Source of the DNA: Alphaproteobacteria bacterium | Lineage (GTDB): Bacteria > Pseudomonadota > Alphaproteobacteria > ATCC43930 > CGMCC-115725 | Length of the DNA stretch: 63,489 bases | NCBI GenBank assembly: GCA_028871055.1 | Contig: JAGWON010000018.1 | Coordinates: forward strand, 1-63,489 | Direction of reading: 5' to 3' | In this document: positions 7,425 through 15,957 of the stretch, one piece after another | How the letters are laid out: every line of letters begins with the position of its first letter | How positions within the stretch are numbered: position 1 is the first letter of the stretch | The notes under the pieces: model-generated | Database searches by the model: none | The model's input: only the letters and a program-made list of their open reading frames with translations | Told to the model about the DNA's origin: nothing | Made by a program: the position numbers and the translations under genes

Positions 7425-8495
7425 CTAAATACTGTGATTCCTGATCGCCGCGACCTGCCGCCAGCCCGCTTCGGCCATGGCGCGGGCCCGGGCGCCGGAT
7501 TCGCGGGCGCGCGCATTGGCCGCCGTGCCTTCGACGACGCGGCCCATGATGCCCTGGAGAATCGCCGCCAGCCGGAACATGTTGTAGGCGATGTAGAAAT
7601 CCCAATGGGCGAGCGTCGCGCGTCCGGTTCGCTCGGCGTAGCGCGCGCAATACTCGGCCTCGCCGGGAATCCCAAGCGCGACCAGGTCCTGGCCGAGCAG
7701 CCCACGATAGGATTCGGGACCGAGGCGCCACGCCATCGCGTGATAGGCGAAGTCGCCGATCGGATCGCCCAGGGTCGACAGCTCCCAGTCGAGCACGGCG
7801 AGCACGCGCGGCGCGTGCCGGTCGAAGATCATGTTGTCGATGCGGAAATCGCCGTGGACGATCGACGTCGCCGCGTCGTCGGGCGCGTGCGCCGGCAGCC
7901 AGTCGATGAGCGCGTCCATCGCGGCGATGCGCTCGGTCTCCGAGGCGCGATACTGCTTCGTCCAGCGCTCGATCTGGCGCCTGACGTAGCCGCCGGGCCG
8001 GCCGAAATCGCCGAGGCCGATCGCGGCGTAGTCGACGCGGTGCAGCCGCGCGATCGTATCGTTCATCGCGTCGTAGATCGCGCCGCGCTCCATCGGCGCC
8101 AATCCGGGCAGCGCCGGATCCCAGAACACGCGGCCCGCGACGTAATCCATCACATAGAACGCGGTGCCGATGACGGTCTCGTCGAGACAGAGCGCATGGG
8201 TGCGCGGGACCGGCACATCGGTTTTGGCCAGCGCGCTGATGACGCGAAACTCGCGGTCGACCGCGTGCGCCGACGGCAGCAGCTTGCCGGGCGGCTTGCG
8301 CCGCAGGACGTAACGCCGCTCGCCGGATGCTACGCAATAAGTCGGATTGGACTGGCCGCCCTTGAACTGCTCGATCGCCGGCGGGCCGGAAAATCCCTCG
8401 ACGTGGGCGCGCAGCCAGTCGCCGAGCCGCGCGCCATCGATGCGATGCGCCGGAAGCACCGCCATGGTGCCGGTGAAATCTTCGGCCTCGCTCAT
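7425..8495 (-). CDS. Aminoglycoside phosphotransferase-fold kinase (ACAD10/11 N-terminal type)
   Basis: This 356-aa kinase-like protein has a nucleotide-binding N-lobe (IEQFKGGQSNPTYCV, RYVLRRKPPGKLLPSAHAVDRE), the catalytic loop IVHGDFRIDN (residues 212-221) and the metal motif LDWELSTLGDP (Asp236). This subtype is close to the kinase half of eukaryotic ACAD10/ACAD11, which phosphorylates 4-hydroxyacyl-CoA. The natural substrate here is unknown; drug resistance is not implied. Its first 15 codons and promoter are copied at 14470-14591, and it was originally divergent from the aspartate dehydrogenase gene now at 14556. Confidence 0.87.
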   Translation of the reverse strand: MSEAEDFTGTMAVLPAHRIDGARLGDWLRAHVEGFSGPPAIEQFKGGQSNPTYCVASGERRYVLRRKPPGKLLPSAHAVDREFRVISALAKTDVPVPRTHALCLDETVIGTAFYVMDYVAGRVFWDPALPGLAPMERGAIYDAMNDTIARLHRVDYAAIGLGDFGRPGGYVRRQIERWTKQYRASETERIAAMDALIDWLPAHAPDDAATSIVHGDFRIDNMIFDRHAPRVLAVLDWELSTLGDPIGDFAYHAMAWRLGPESYRGLLGQDLVALGIPGEAEYCARYAERTGRATLAHWDFYIAYNMFRLAAILQGIMGRVVEGTAANARARESGARARAMAEAGWRQVAAIRNHSI

Positions 8496-8575
8496 TCGCG
8501 CCCGTTCCCGAACCTTGTGGGCCTCGGAGCAGGGTGCCGATGCCGGCGCGGCGAGGCAAGAGGCTGACGGTTCGG
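8453..8575. repeat. Left direct repeat flanking the sulfolactate cassette
   Basis: About 123 bases match 14470-14591 in the same orientation at roughly 80% identity by eye, with the phosphotransferase start almost perfect. This copy holds the real 5' end of the phosphotransferase (MSEAEDFTGTMAVLP, minus strand), the intergenic promoter, and a dead plus-strand start (ATG at 8540, MPARRGKRLTV) homologous to the first 11 codons of the aspartate dehydrogenase at 14556. Confidence 0.85.
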
Positions 8576-8608
8576 CGCCGCCAGCCTCCGCCGATCAGCC
8601 CCAGACCG

Positions 8609-9964
8609 TCAGGCGCGTCGCGTGGGTGACCGCGCCACGGCGGCATTCTCGGGCATGCTCTCGTCGCGGTCCAACTGCTCCAGCGTGAGATCGCGCGTCT
8701 CGCGGATGAACGGCAGAGAGACGACGGCGATCACACAATAGATCAGGTAGACGATCGGAACGAAATACCACTTGCCGGCGACGTCGTGGCCGATCAACGC
8801 CGCCAAAAGCGACGGCGCAATCATGCCGCCAAAGATGGCGGAAAGGCTGTAGGCGATGCCGGTGCCAGAGTATCGGTACCTAGTCGGGAAGCTCTCCGAC
8901 GTCAGGATCGGCGCGAGTCCGTGCAATAGGCCGATTCCGAAGAATGTCATGAAGAATTGAAGGACCAGCACCCACAGGACCTGTTTTTGCAGGATGGCGA
9001 GCACGAATGGGAGCGAAAGCGCGGTCGTGATCACGATCGCGACATAGCCCACGGATTTCCGCTTGAAGATGTCGGCGAAGGGTCCGCTGAGCGTCACGCC
9101 GGCGATGTCGCCGATCCGGCTGAGAAAGATAATCATCGCCACCGTCGACAGCGGGATGCCGGCCGATTTCATGAACGAGATCGTGTAGGTTCCGCTCACG
9201 TATCCGTCCATCTGCTGGAAGGCCGACAGCAGCGCAAGGAGAAAGACCGGACGGGCATGGCGCTTCAGGACGTCGAAGCTCGGCAGTTTCGCTAGCTGAT
9301 CCCGCTGCTTGAGCTGCTCGAAGAGCGGCGTTTCGGTCAGCTTGTAGCGCGCGAACAGCGCCGGGACGATGATCACGGCCGACAACAGCATCGCGACCCG
9401 CCAGCCTGTCGTCGCGAACGTACCCGACAGCGTGAAGAGGACGGCGCTGGCAAGCATCGCGCCCCCCGGGATGCCGAGATTGGCCAGCGACATCCAAAAG
9501 GCGCGGTGGCGGCGCTTCGCGCCGAACTCGGCGAGCAACGACGAAGCGCCGCCGAACTCGCCACCCAGTCCGATGCCTTGAACGACGCGCAGCGCCACCA
9601 GGAGAATGGGCGCGGCAAGGCCCAGAGTGGCGTAGCCGGGCAGCAGTCCGGTGAGGACGGTGGCGGCGCCCACAATCAGGATGTTGATCACGAACGAGTA
9701 CTTTCGGCTGACGTGATCGCCGAAGTGGCCGAAGATGAACGCGCCGAGCAGCCGCGCCGGAAAGCCGGCGCCGAACGTCAGGTAGGAAAGCACCAGAGCC
9801 ACGGTGGGTGGCAGGCCCGGGAAGAAAACTTTCGGAAACGCGCTGGCCGCGGCATAGCCGAAGATGAAGAAGTCGTAGAATTCGACCAGGACCCCCGCGG
9901 TCGCCGAGAATGCGAGTATCACTATCGTGCGAATGGGCACGATCTCGTTGGTTTGCTGTGCCAT
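8609..9964 (-). CDS. MFS transporter, metabolite:H+ symporter (MHS) type
   Basis: This 451-aa carrier has 12 predicted membrane helices. The MHS/ProP/ShiA subfamily features are a first helix with VEFYDFFIFG, the loop FGHFGDHVSRKYSF, RVVQGIGLGGEFGGASSLLAE after helix 4, and TSESFPTRYRYSGTGIAYSL near helix 10. Such carriers import small carboxylates, betaines or shikimate with protons. It lies inside the repeat-bounded cassette, 60 bases after the GntR stop, so uptake of sulfolactate or a similar sulfonate is the natural inference. The sequence itself does not show the substrate. Confidence 0.88.
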   Translation of the reverse strand: MAQQTNEIVPIRTIVILAFSATAGVLVEFYDFFIFGYAAASAFPKVFFPGLPPTVALVLSYLTFGAGFPARLLGAFIFGHFGDHVSRKYSFVINILIVGAATVLTGLLPGYATLGLAAPILLVALRVVQGIGLGGEFGGASSLLAEFGAKRRHRAFWMSLANLGIPGGAMLASAVLFTLSGTFATTGWRVAMLLSAVIIVPALFARYKLTETPLFEQLKQRDQLAKLPSFDVLKRHARPVFLLALLSAFQQMDGYVSGTYTISFMKSAGIPLSTVAMIIFLSRIGDIAGVTLSGPFADIFKRKSVGYVAIVITTALSLPFVLAILQKQVLWVLVLQFFMTFFGIGLLHGLAPILTSESFPTRYRYSGTGIAYSLSAIFGGMIAPSLLAALIGHDVAGKWYFVPIVYLIYCVIAVVSLPFIRETRDLTLEQLDRDESMPENAAVARSPTRRA

Positions 9965-10024
9965 CGTTTCCCCCTGCTGTTCGGCCCTTATGGAAATCCG
10001 CTTGCTGTTGCCGTGCTCCTGTCG

Positions 10025-10798
10025 TCAATCGATGTCGCTGCGATAGGCGTGGCGACACGTATCGCAGTGGCTCACGCGCCATTCGACGGGCCGGCCTTCG
10101 AGATCATGAGCGACGCGATCGATCTGCAGCACAGGCTCATCCGCAGCCAGAGACAAGTATCGCCGGTCAAGCGCGTCGACCGCGACGGCGGACAGCATCT
10201 CGTGCGCCCGGACGATCGTCACGCCATAGCTCTTCTGATAGAGCACATAAAGCTCGTCCACCATGTCCTGGTCGAGCGGCAGGCGCCGGTCCAGATTGGG
10301 AAACAGCTCCGCCGGTACCGTCAGACGCTCGAGAATGACCGGCCGTCCCTCGAGCGCGCGCAGGCGCAGCATCCGGTAGACGCGCGCGCGCCGCGACAAA
10401 TGCAGCCGTTCGGCCTGCTCCGCGTCGCAGGGCTCCGCATGGATCTCGATCAGGCGACTGGCCGGTAATTCCTTCCGGCCATCGCGGTCGACGATGTGGA
10501 AGAAGTGAAACAGCGAGCGGCTGCGCGAGTGTTCGGCGATAAACGTGCCGCGGCCCTGCTTGCGCACCACGATGTTCTGGTCGGCAAGCTCGTCCAGCGC
10601 TTTGCGCACGGTGCCCTGGCTGACCCGAAACTGGTTCGCGAGTTCGGTCTCGCTCGGCAGAATCGAACCCGGCTTCCAGGCACCCGAGATCAGTCGCTGC
10701 ACCATCAGCTCGCGCACCTGGGCGTAAAGTGGCCGAAAATCCGGCGCCGAATCCGCGGCTGGCATCCTCTTTTCGACGCGCATCGATCCGACTTGCAA
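10025..10798 (-). CDS. GntR family (HutC subfamily) transcriptional regulator
   Basis: This 257-aa repressor-type protein has an N-terminal winged helix (PLYAQVRELMVQRLISGAWK, LPSETELANQFRVSQGTVRKALDELADQNIVVRKQGRGTFI). A C-terminal UTRA effector domain follows (RMLRLRALEGRPVILERLTVP, DEPVLQIDRVAHDLEGRPVEWRVSHCD). The gene is divergent from suyA, with a near-perfect inverted repeat between them. It probably controls both the MFS gene and the suy operon in response to sulfolactate or a product. Confidence 0.93.
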   Translation of the reverse strand: MQVGSMRVEKRMPAADSAPDFRPLYAQVRELMVQRLISGAWKPGSILPSETELANQFRVSQGTVRKALDELADQNIVVRKQGRGTFIAEHSRSRSLFHFFHIVDRDGRKELPASRLIEIHAEPCDAEQAERLHLSRRARVYRMLRLRALEGRPVILERLTVPAELFPNLDRRLPLDQDMVDELYVLYQKSYGVTIVRAHEMLSAVAVDALDRRYLSLAADEPVLQIDRVAHDLEGRPVEWRVSHCDTCRHAYRSDID

Positions 10799-10812
10799 AG
10801 TATGTCAGATGT

Positions 10813-10831
10813 CTTTTATAACACATAAGAG
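10813..10831. promoter_or_regulatory. Candidate GntR operator between gntR and suyA
   Basis: CTTTTAT-AACAC-ATAAGAG is a 7-bp inverted repeat with one mismatch and a 5-base spacer. It is the only clear dyad in the 94-base AT-rich gap between the divergent regulator and the suy operon. Its size and position fit a dimeric HutC-type regulator. This is inference from symmetry alone. Confidence 0.5.
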
Positions 10832-10892
10832 TTGAGAGCTGCAATTCCGTTAGCGGCCTGACAGTTCGCTGCGGCGCGACGAGGGAGGCGCA

Positions 10893-11177
10893 ATGACGAC
10901 CCATTTCCTGGCGCACGACAAAAAGGACACCGTCGGCGTCGTCGTGGTGGAAGACGTCCGGCCCGGCATGGAGCTAACCGGCTGGGCAATGGACACGGAT
11001 GAGACCGTCAAGCTGACGGCGCGCGACGCGATTCCGCTCGGACACAAGATTGCGCTCAAGGACATCGCCGCTGGCGAAACGGTCCTCAAGTATGGCGCCG
11101 ATATCGGACGTGCGACGCAGGCGATTGCGAAAGGCGGCCACGCGCACATCCACAACATGAAGACCAAGAGGTGGTAA
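10893..11177 (+). CDS. suyA: (R)-sulfolactate sulfo-lyase subunit alpha (UxaA/SAF domain)
   Basis: This 94-aa protein is a single SAF domain of the UxaA (altronate dehydratase N-terminal) family. It has [20 protein letters not shown], the metal-site stretch [26 protein letters not shown] and the C-terminal [14 protein letters not shown]. In Suy enzymes this small subunit pairs with SuyB to eliminate sulfite from (R)-sulfolactate, giving pyruvate. GAGGGAGG precedes the ATG. The choice of sulfolactate over altronate or a similar acid rests on the neighbours: SuyB-like partner, SlcC-like and ComC-like dehydrogenases, and SorAB nearby. Confidence 0.8.
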   Translation: MTTHFLAHDKKDTVGVVVVEDVRPGMELTGWAMDTDETVKLTARDAIPLGHKIALKDIAAGETVLKYGADIGRATQAIAKGGHAHIHNMKTKRW

Positions 11178-11179
11178 GC

Positions 11180-12346
11180 ATGGCGCGTCACGAGTTCTGG
11201 GCTTATCGGCGCGAAAACGGTCGCGTCGGCATCCGCAACCACGTCGTCATTCTACCGCTCGACGACCTCTCCAACGCCGCGGCCGAGGCCGTCGCCAATA
11301 ACATCAAGGGAACGATGGCGCTGCCCCACGCCTATGGCCGCCTCCAGTTCGGCGAGGACCTCGAGGTTTTCTTCCGCACGCTGATCGGCACCGGCTCCAA
11401 CCCCAACGTCGCTGCCTGTGTCGTGATCGGCATCGAACCGGGCTGGACCGGACGCATCGTCGACGGCATCGCCAAGACCGGCAAGCCGGTTGCCGGATTC
11501 TCGATCGAGCGCAACGGCGACATCGCGACGATCGCCGCGGCGTCGCGCAAGGCCGCAGAATACATGCAGTGGGCGTCCGAGAAGCGGCGCGAGGCGTGCC
11601 GGATCGAGGAGCTGTTCGTCTCGACGAAATGCGGCGAGAGCGACACGACGTCCGGTCTGGCGTCGTGCCCGACGGTCGGCAACCTGATCGACAAGCTCGA
11701 TCCGGCCGGCGTCACCACGTGTTTCGGCGAAACTTCCGAGATCACCGGCGCCGAGGACGTCTGCGCCAGCCGGGCCGCCACCAAAGAAGCCGCGGCCAAA
11801 TTCATGAAAGCTTTCGGTGCCTACCAGGAGATGATCAACCGCCACAAGACCAACGATCTCTTCGAGTCGCAGCCGACCAAGGGCAATATCGCCGGCGGCC
11901 TGACGACCATCGAGGAAAAGGCCTTCGGCAACCTCCAGAAGATCGGCAAGAAAACCAAGTTCATCGACGTGCTCACGCCGGCGGAAGCGCCGGCGCACGG
12001 GCCGGGCCTCTATTTTATGGACACCTCGTCCGCAGCCGCCGAGTGCGTGACGCTGCAGGCTGCGGCTGGATTCGTGGTGCACCTCTTTCCCACCGGCCAG
12101 GGCAACGTCATCGGCAATCCAGTCGAGCCCGTGATCAAGCTCACCGCCAATCCGCGGACAGCGCGGACCATGAGCGAGCACATCGATCTCGACGTCTCCG
12201 GCATCTTGCGGCGCGAGATGACGCTCGACCAGGCGGGCGATCGCCTGATCGACCTGACGATGCGCGTGTGCAACGGTCGCCTCACGGCGGCCGAGGTGCT
12301 GGGCCACCGCGAGTTCGTGCTGACGCGGCTTTATCCCAGCGCGTGA
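11180..12346 (+). CDS. suyB: (R)-sulfolactate sulfo-lyase subunit beta (UxaA C-terminal family)
   Basis: This 388-aa protein begins [20 protein letters not shown], followed by [40 protein letters not shown] and [18 protein letters not shown]. Cysteines in [20 protein letters not shown] and in the [18 protein letters not shown] region could hold the iron or Fe-S centre known for this family. The start sequence resembles SuyB proteins more than altronate or galactarate dehydratases. The ATG follows suyA by 2 bases with AGAGGTGG as ribosome site, and the stop overlaps the next start (TGATG). Product sulfite would be handled by SorAB encoded at 5550-7130. Confidence 0.8.
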   Translation: MARHEFWAYRRENGRVGIRNHVVILPLDDLSNAAAEAVANNIKGTMALPHAYGRLQFGEDLEVFFRTLIGTGSNPNVAACVVIGIEPGWTGRIVDGIAKTGKPVAGFSIERNGDIATIAAASRKAAEYMQWASEKRREACRIEELFVSTKCGESDTTSGLASCPTVGNLIDKLDPAGVTTCFGETSEITGAEDVCASRAATKEAAAKFMKAFGAYQEMINRHKTNDLFESQPTKGNIAGGLTTIEEKAFGNLQKIGKKTKFIDVLTPAEAPAHGPGLYFMDTSSAAAECVTLQAAAGFVVHLFPTGQGNVIGNPVEPVIKLTANPRTARTMSEHIDLDVSGILRREMTLDQAGDRLIDLTMRVCNGRLTAAEVLGHREFVLTRLYPSA

Positions 12347-13353
12347 TGGATCGCGGCGATCGAGCCGCCGCGCGGTCGCAGCCGATCGCCTGCGGCGCGC
12401 CGCTTGGCGCGGCGGCGAAGAGTCCGGACATCGTCGTCACCGAGTTAATGGATGCGGCCGCGATCGAATCGCTCGCGCAGGACTTCGTCGTTGCGTATGA
12501 CGAACATCTGCACAAGCAACCAGAGGCTTTAGCGGCCGTCGCGGCGAACTGCCGCGCCCTCATCGTGCGCAATCGCACGCAAGTCCGCCGGCCTCTGATC
12601 GAAGCGTTGCCCCGACTGGTCGCGGTCGGCCGACTCGGCGTCGGCCTCGACAACATCGACGTGGCGGCCTGTCGGGAGCGCAGCATCGCCGTGCTGCCGG
12701 CGACGGGCGCCAATGCGGACGCGGTGGCGGAATATGTCGTTACCGGGCTGCTGCTGCTCTTCCGCCGAGCGTTTCAGGCCACCGACCGGGTGGCGAACGG
12801 TGATTGGCCGCGCAACGACCTGATCGGCCGCGAAGTCGCCAGCAAAGTGCTCGGGCTGATCGGCTTTGGCGGTACGGCGCGCGCGGTCGCCGTGCGCGCC
12901 GCGGCGCTCGGCATGCGGGTCTCGGCGTATGATCCCGCGTTGCCGAACGATGCGCCGGTTTGGGTGCAGTTCGGCGCCGTGCCGTGGCCATTCGATCGCA
13001 TCATCGCCGAAGCCGACGCCATCAGCCTGCACGTGCCGCTGACCGACGCGACGCGCGGGCTGATCGGCGCGGCGACGCTCGGTCACATGAAACCGACGGC
13101 GATATTGATCAACGCCGCACGCGGCGGCATCGTCGACGAGGCGGCGCTGGCGCAGGCGCTTGCTGCGGGACGTCTCGGCGGCGCGCTGCTGGACGTCTAC
13201 GCGGCCGAGCCCCTGGGAGCGGACAATCCATTTCACGGCGTGCCCAACCTGCTCCTCACGCCGCATATTGCCGGCGTCACCGCGGAATCGAACGCGCGCG
13301 TGAGCATCATGGTCGCCGACGCAGTGCGGCAAGCGCTGGAAGGACGGTCATGA
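12346..13353 (+). CDS. slcC: D-2-hydroxyacid dehydrogenase, SlcC-like (S)-sulfolactate dehydrogenase
   Basis: This protein of about 335 aa belongs to the phosphoglycerate dehydrogenase (SerA) family. The N-terminal substrate domain has TELMDAAAIESLAQDF, IVRNRTQV and GVGLDNIDV. The NAD-binding domain has VLGLIGFGGTARAVAVRAAA, ISLHVPLTDATRGLIG, the arginine of NAARGGIVDE, the glutamate near YAAEP and the histidine of LLTPHIAGVT. In Chromohalobacter and relatives SlcC oxidises (S)-sulfolactate to sulfopyruvate, which ComC reduces to the R form used by SuyAB. The place between suyB and the ComC-like gene supports this; D-lactate or glycerate alternatives cannot be excluded. About 25 N-terminal residues precede the domain, so a later start is possible. 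Confidence 0.75.
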   Translation: MDRGDRAAARSQPIACGAPLGAAAKSPDIVVTELMDAAAIESLAQDFVVAYDEHLHKQPEALAAVAANCRALIVRNRTQVRRPLIEALPRLVAVGRLGVGLDNIDVAACRERSIAVLPATGANADAVAEYVVTGLLLLFRRAFQATDRVANGDWPRNDLIGREVASKVLGLIGFGGTARAVAVRAAALGMRVSAYDPALPNDAPVWVQFGAVPWPFDRIIAEADAISLHVPLTDATRGLIGAATLGHMKPTAILINAARGGIVDEAALAQALAAGRLGGALLDVYAAEPLGADNPFHGVPNLLLTPHIAGVTAESNARVSIMVADAVRQALEGRS

Positions 13354-14366
13354 CGGCACGGCTGACGGTGAACGAGGCGCATGATCTTGCCGTGCGCGCC
13401 CTGAAGCGAGCGGGAACGTCCGGCGCCGCCGCTGCCGCCGTGGCCGAGGCCCTCGTAGCGGCCGAGCTCGACGGCATCGCTTCGCACGGCCTGTCGCGGC
13501 TGCCGTTCTATGCCGACCAGGTCGAAAGCGGCAAGGTCAACGGCAAGGCGGAGCCCGCTGTCGACCGTCCGGCGCCGGCGATCGTGCGCGTCGACGCCGG
13601 CGACGGCTTCGCGTTTCCGGCCATCGACGCCGGCTTCGCCCATATCGACGACGCCGTGCGTTCGGCCGGCGTCATCGCGCTGGCGATCAGCCGGTCGCAC
13701 CACGCCGGCGCATTTGGCTACCACGTCGAGCGGTTGGCGCACCGCGGATTGATCGCGCTCGGCTTTGGCAACACGCCAGCGGCAATCGCACCCTGGGGCG
13801 GCAAGCGGGCGCTGTTCGGGACCAATCCGATCGCGTTTGCGGCACCGCGACGCACGGGAGCGCCGCTCGTGCTCGACCTGTCGCTCAGTGTCGCTGCCCG
13901 CGGCAAGATCATGCTGGCCGCGCAGAAAGGCGAACCGATTCCGGACGGCTGGGCGCTCGATGGCGCCGGCAATCCCACCACCGACGCGAAGGCCGCGCTT
14001 GCCGGCACCATGGTCGCCATCGGCGGCGCCAAGGGTGCGGGGCTGGCGCTGATGGTCGAGATTCTCGCGGCGGCGCTCACCGCCTCGAATTTCGGTTTCG
14101 AGGCGAGCTCATTCTTTGACGCCAAAGGACCGCCGCCGCGCGTCGGACAGTTTTTCTTCGTCCTGGATCCAGCACGGTTCGGCGCGGAAACCTATCGTTC
14201 GCGGATCGATGTCTTGATTGCGGCGATGTCGGAAGAAGCCGGCGTGAGGCTGCCCGGCGCCCGGCGCCAAGCGCTGCGGGTCCGGCTGGAGGCGGAAGGC
14301 ATCCCGATTTCCGATGCCTTGCTGAGCGACCTTCGCCGCCGCGGCGGTGTATCCGGCCTGGCATGA
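13350..14366 (+). CDS. comC: Malate/L-lactate dehydrogenase family protein, ComC-like (R)-sulfolactate dehydrogenase
   Basis: This 338-aa protein belongs to the Ldh2/YlbC/ComC family of NAD(P)-dependent 2-ketoacid reductases. Visible motifs are LDGIASHGLSRLPFYADQVE, AISRSHHAGAFGYHVERLA (catalytic His), GFGNTPAAIAPWGGKRALFG, TNPIAFAAPR and LDLSLSVAARGKI; GGAKGAGLALMVEILAAALT follows. Its start overlaps the slcC stop (ATGA). With SlcC it would form the two-enzyme sulfolactate racemising shuttle. Last gene of the cassette before the right direct repeat; a short inverted repeat (CCCGGCT/AGCCGGG, 14371-14402) may end transcription. Confidence 0.78.
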   Translation: MTARLTVNEAHDLAVRALKRAGTSGAAAAAVAEALVAAELDGIASHGLSRLPFYADQVESGKVNGKAEPAVDRPAPAIVRVDAGDGFAFPAIDAGFAHIDDAVRSAGVIALAISRSHHAGAFGYHVERLAHRGLIALGFGNTPAAIAPWGGKRALFGTNPIAFAAPRRTGAPLVLDLSLSVAARGKIMLAAQKGEPIPDGWALDGAGNPTTDAKAALAGTMVAIGGAKGAGLALMVEILAAALTASNFGFEASSFFDAKGPPPRVGQFFFVLDPARFGAETYRSRIDVLIAAMSEEAGVRLPGARRQALRVRLEAEGIPISDALLSDLRRRGGVSGLA

Positions 14367-14469
14367 GCTGCGCGCCCGGCTCGATCACCCTGTTCAAGCC
14401 GGGTAAGCAACCTTCTGAGGGCCTATAGGCGACTGTACGCGTTCGCCTGCACGGTCAGCCACGGGCGAG

Positions 14470-14591
14470 GAAGAACCGCCATAGTGCCGGTGAAATCTTC
14501 GGCCTCGCCCATTCGCGCCTGTTCTGCAATGTTCTGGGCCATAGGGAGGGTGCCCATGGCAGCGCGGCGTGGCAAGAGCCTCACCGTCGGG
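14470..14591. repeat. Right direct repeat flanking the sulfolactate cassette
   Basis: This is the partner of 8453-8575. It carries the true start of aspartate dehydrogenase (ATG 14556). On the minus strand it has a dead copy of the phosphotransferase start (MGEAEDFTGTMAVLP, about 14470-14512). The dead frame continues into unrelated residues (RPWLTVQANAYSRL) and stops, so no functional phosphotransferase is encoded here. Confidence 0.85.
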
Positions 14592-15377
14592 ATCGCCGGG
14601 CTGGGCGCGATCGGTTTGGAGGTGGCGAAGCGCCTCGCCAAAGGAATCCCTGGATTGAAGCTCGCCGCCGTTTCGGCGCGCGACCGCAAGGCGGCCGCGG
14701 CGCGGCTCAAGGAAGCGGGAATCAAGGCATCCGTCGTGCCGTTGCCGGAGTTGGCGCGCCGGGCCGAAATCGTCGTCGAATGCCTGCCGGCAACGGAATT
14801 CCGCGCTATTGCCGAGGCGGCGATCGCCAAGCGCCGCATTTTGGTGGTGCTTTCGGCCGGCGCACTGCTGGCGAATTTCGATCTGGTCGAGCGCGCGCGC
14901 AAACGGGACGCGCGCATCGTCGTGCCGACCGGCGCGCTGATCGGGCTCGACGCGGTGCGCGCCGCCGCCGAAGGCGAGATCCGCAGCGTCCGCATGGTGA
15001 CGCGCAAGCCGCCGGCGGCGCTCGAGGGCGCGCCTTATCTCGTCGCGCGCGGCATCTCGCTCGTCGGCCTCAGCGCGCCGCGGAAGCTGTTCGAGGGCAG
15101 CGCGCGCGACGGCGCCGCGGGGTTTCCGGCCAACGTCAACGTCGCGGCGGCGCTGTCGCTCGCCGGCATCGGTCCCGACCGCACCACGCTCGAAATCTGG
15201 GCCGACCCCTCGCTCACGCGCAACACGCACGCCATCGACGTCGACGCCGACAGCGCGCGATTTTCGATGCGGATCGAGAACGTGCCGTCGGAAAATCCGA
15301 AGACCGGGCGGATCACGGCCCTCAGCGTCGTCGCCTGCCTCAAGAGCCTGGTCGCGCCGCTGCGGATCGGGAGTTAG
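14556..15377 (+). CDS. nadX: L-aspartate dehydrogenase
   Basis: This 273-aa NAD(P)-dependent enzyme oxidises L-aspartate to iminoaspartate, which can feed NAD synthesis via NadA. The Rossmann motif is TVGIAGLGAIGLEVAKRLAK at residues 9-28. Then come VVECLPATEFR, LVVLSAGALLA, the family core RIVVPTGALIGLDAVRAAAEG and VRMVTRKPP, and the DUF108 C-terminal motif GFPANVNVAAALSLAGIGPD with the NTHAIDVDADSARF strand. GGAGGG lies 5 bases before the ATG. An in-frame extension to 14484 lies in the repeat and is not coding. Originally divergent from the phosphotransferase now at 7425-8495. Confidence 0.9.
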   Translation: MAARRGKSLTVGIAGLGAIGLEVAKRLAKGIPGLKLAAVSARDRKAAAARLKEAGIKASVVPLPELARRAEIVVECLPATEFRAIAEAAIAKRRILVVLSAGALLANFDLVERARKRDARIVVPTGALIGLDAVRAAAEGEIRSVRMVTRKPPAALEGAPYLVARGISLVGLSAPRKLFEGSARDGAAGFPANVNVAAALSLAGIGPDRTTLEIWADPSLTRNTHAIDVDADSARFSMRIENVPSENPKTGRITALSVVACLKSLVAPLRIGS

Positions 15378-15405
15378 AGCATGGTGCTTAGAGGTAGAAT
15401 ACCTT

Positions 15406-15488
15406 GACCGTCGCCCCCGCGAAGGGGGGGCCCAGGGCGACCGCACGTCGCTTGCCCCTGGGTTCCCGCTTGCGCGGGAACGACGATG
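15406..15488. repeat. Palindromic intergenic repeat, family A
   Basis: Outer arms read GACCGTCGCCCCCGCGAAGG and CGCTTGCGCGGGAACGACG, around a conserved centre GACCGCACGTCGCTTGCCC. Related copies lie at 29305-29411, 35991-36098 and 60571-60650, with a partial one near 32868. It separates the convergent nadX and msrB genes. Confidence 0.8.
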
Positions 15489-15524
15489 GAGGTGTGATTT
15501 CCACTTGAGCGAAGCGTGTTCTAG

Positions 15525-15950
15525 CTACTTCTTCTCGTCCTTCGGCATCAGCTTGAGCGACGCCGAGTTGATGCAATAGCGCAATCCGGTCGGCTTCGGC
15601 CCGTCGGGAAAGACGTGGCCCAGATGCGCGTTGCATTTTGCGCACAGCACTTCGGTGCGATGCATGAAGAAGCTGCTGTCGTCCGCGGTCTTGACCGCGC
15701 CCTTGTCCATCGGCTGGTAGAAGCTGGGCCAGCCGCTGCCGGACTCGAATTTGGTGTCCGAGCCGAAGAGCGGCTCGCCGCAGCAGACGCAGACATAGGT
15801 GCCCGGCGTCTTGGTGTCCCAGTATTGGCCGGTGAAGGCGCGCTCGGTGCCCTTCTTGCGCGCGATGCGGTATTGCTCGGGCGTGAGCCGAGTCTGCCAT
15901 TCGGCGTCGGACTTCTCGGTCGTGCCGCCCTTCTCGGTGGTATCGCCCAT
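15525..15950 (-). CDS. msrB: Peptide-methionine (R)-S-oxide reductase MsrB
   Basis: This 141-aa cytoplasmic enzyme reduces methionine-R-sulfoxide in proteins with thioredoxin. It shows the zinc cysteines in [11 protein letters not shown] (Cys54, Cys57) and [17 protein letters not shown] (Cys103, Cys106). It also has the substrate motif [11 protein letters not shown] and the catalytic cysteine in [10 protein letters not shown] (Cys126). No export signal is present. The last residues (KLMPKDEKK) are typical. It is followed downstream by a family A palindrome and preceded 7 bases upstream by a small membrane protein gene. Confidence 0.97.
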   Translation of the reverse strand: MGDTTEKGGTTEKSDAEWQTRLTPEQYRIARKKGTERAFTGQYWDTKTPGTYVCVCCGEPLFGSDTKFESGSGWPSFYQPMDKGAVKTADDSSFFMHRTEVLCAKCNAHLGHVFPDGPKPTGLRYCINSASLKLMPKDEKK

Positions 15951-15957
15951 GGTTACC

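Noticed and set aside
7425-8495. Antibiotic resistance by aminoglycoside phosphorylation
   Set aside because: The fold is APH-like, but the motifs match the ACAD10/11 kinase branch, and the context is metabolic.
11569-12345. N-terminal extension of the SlcC-like frame
   Set aside because: It overlaps suyB completely in another frame. The dehydrogenase domain begins after 12346, where the start overlaps the suyB stop.
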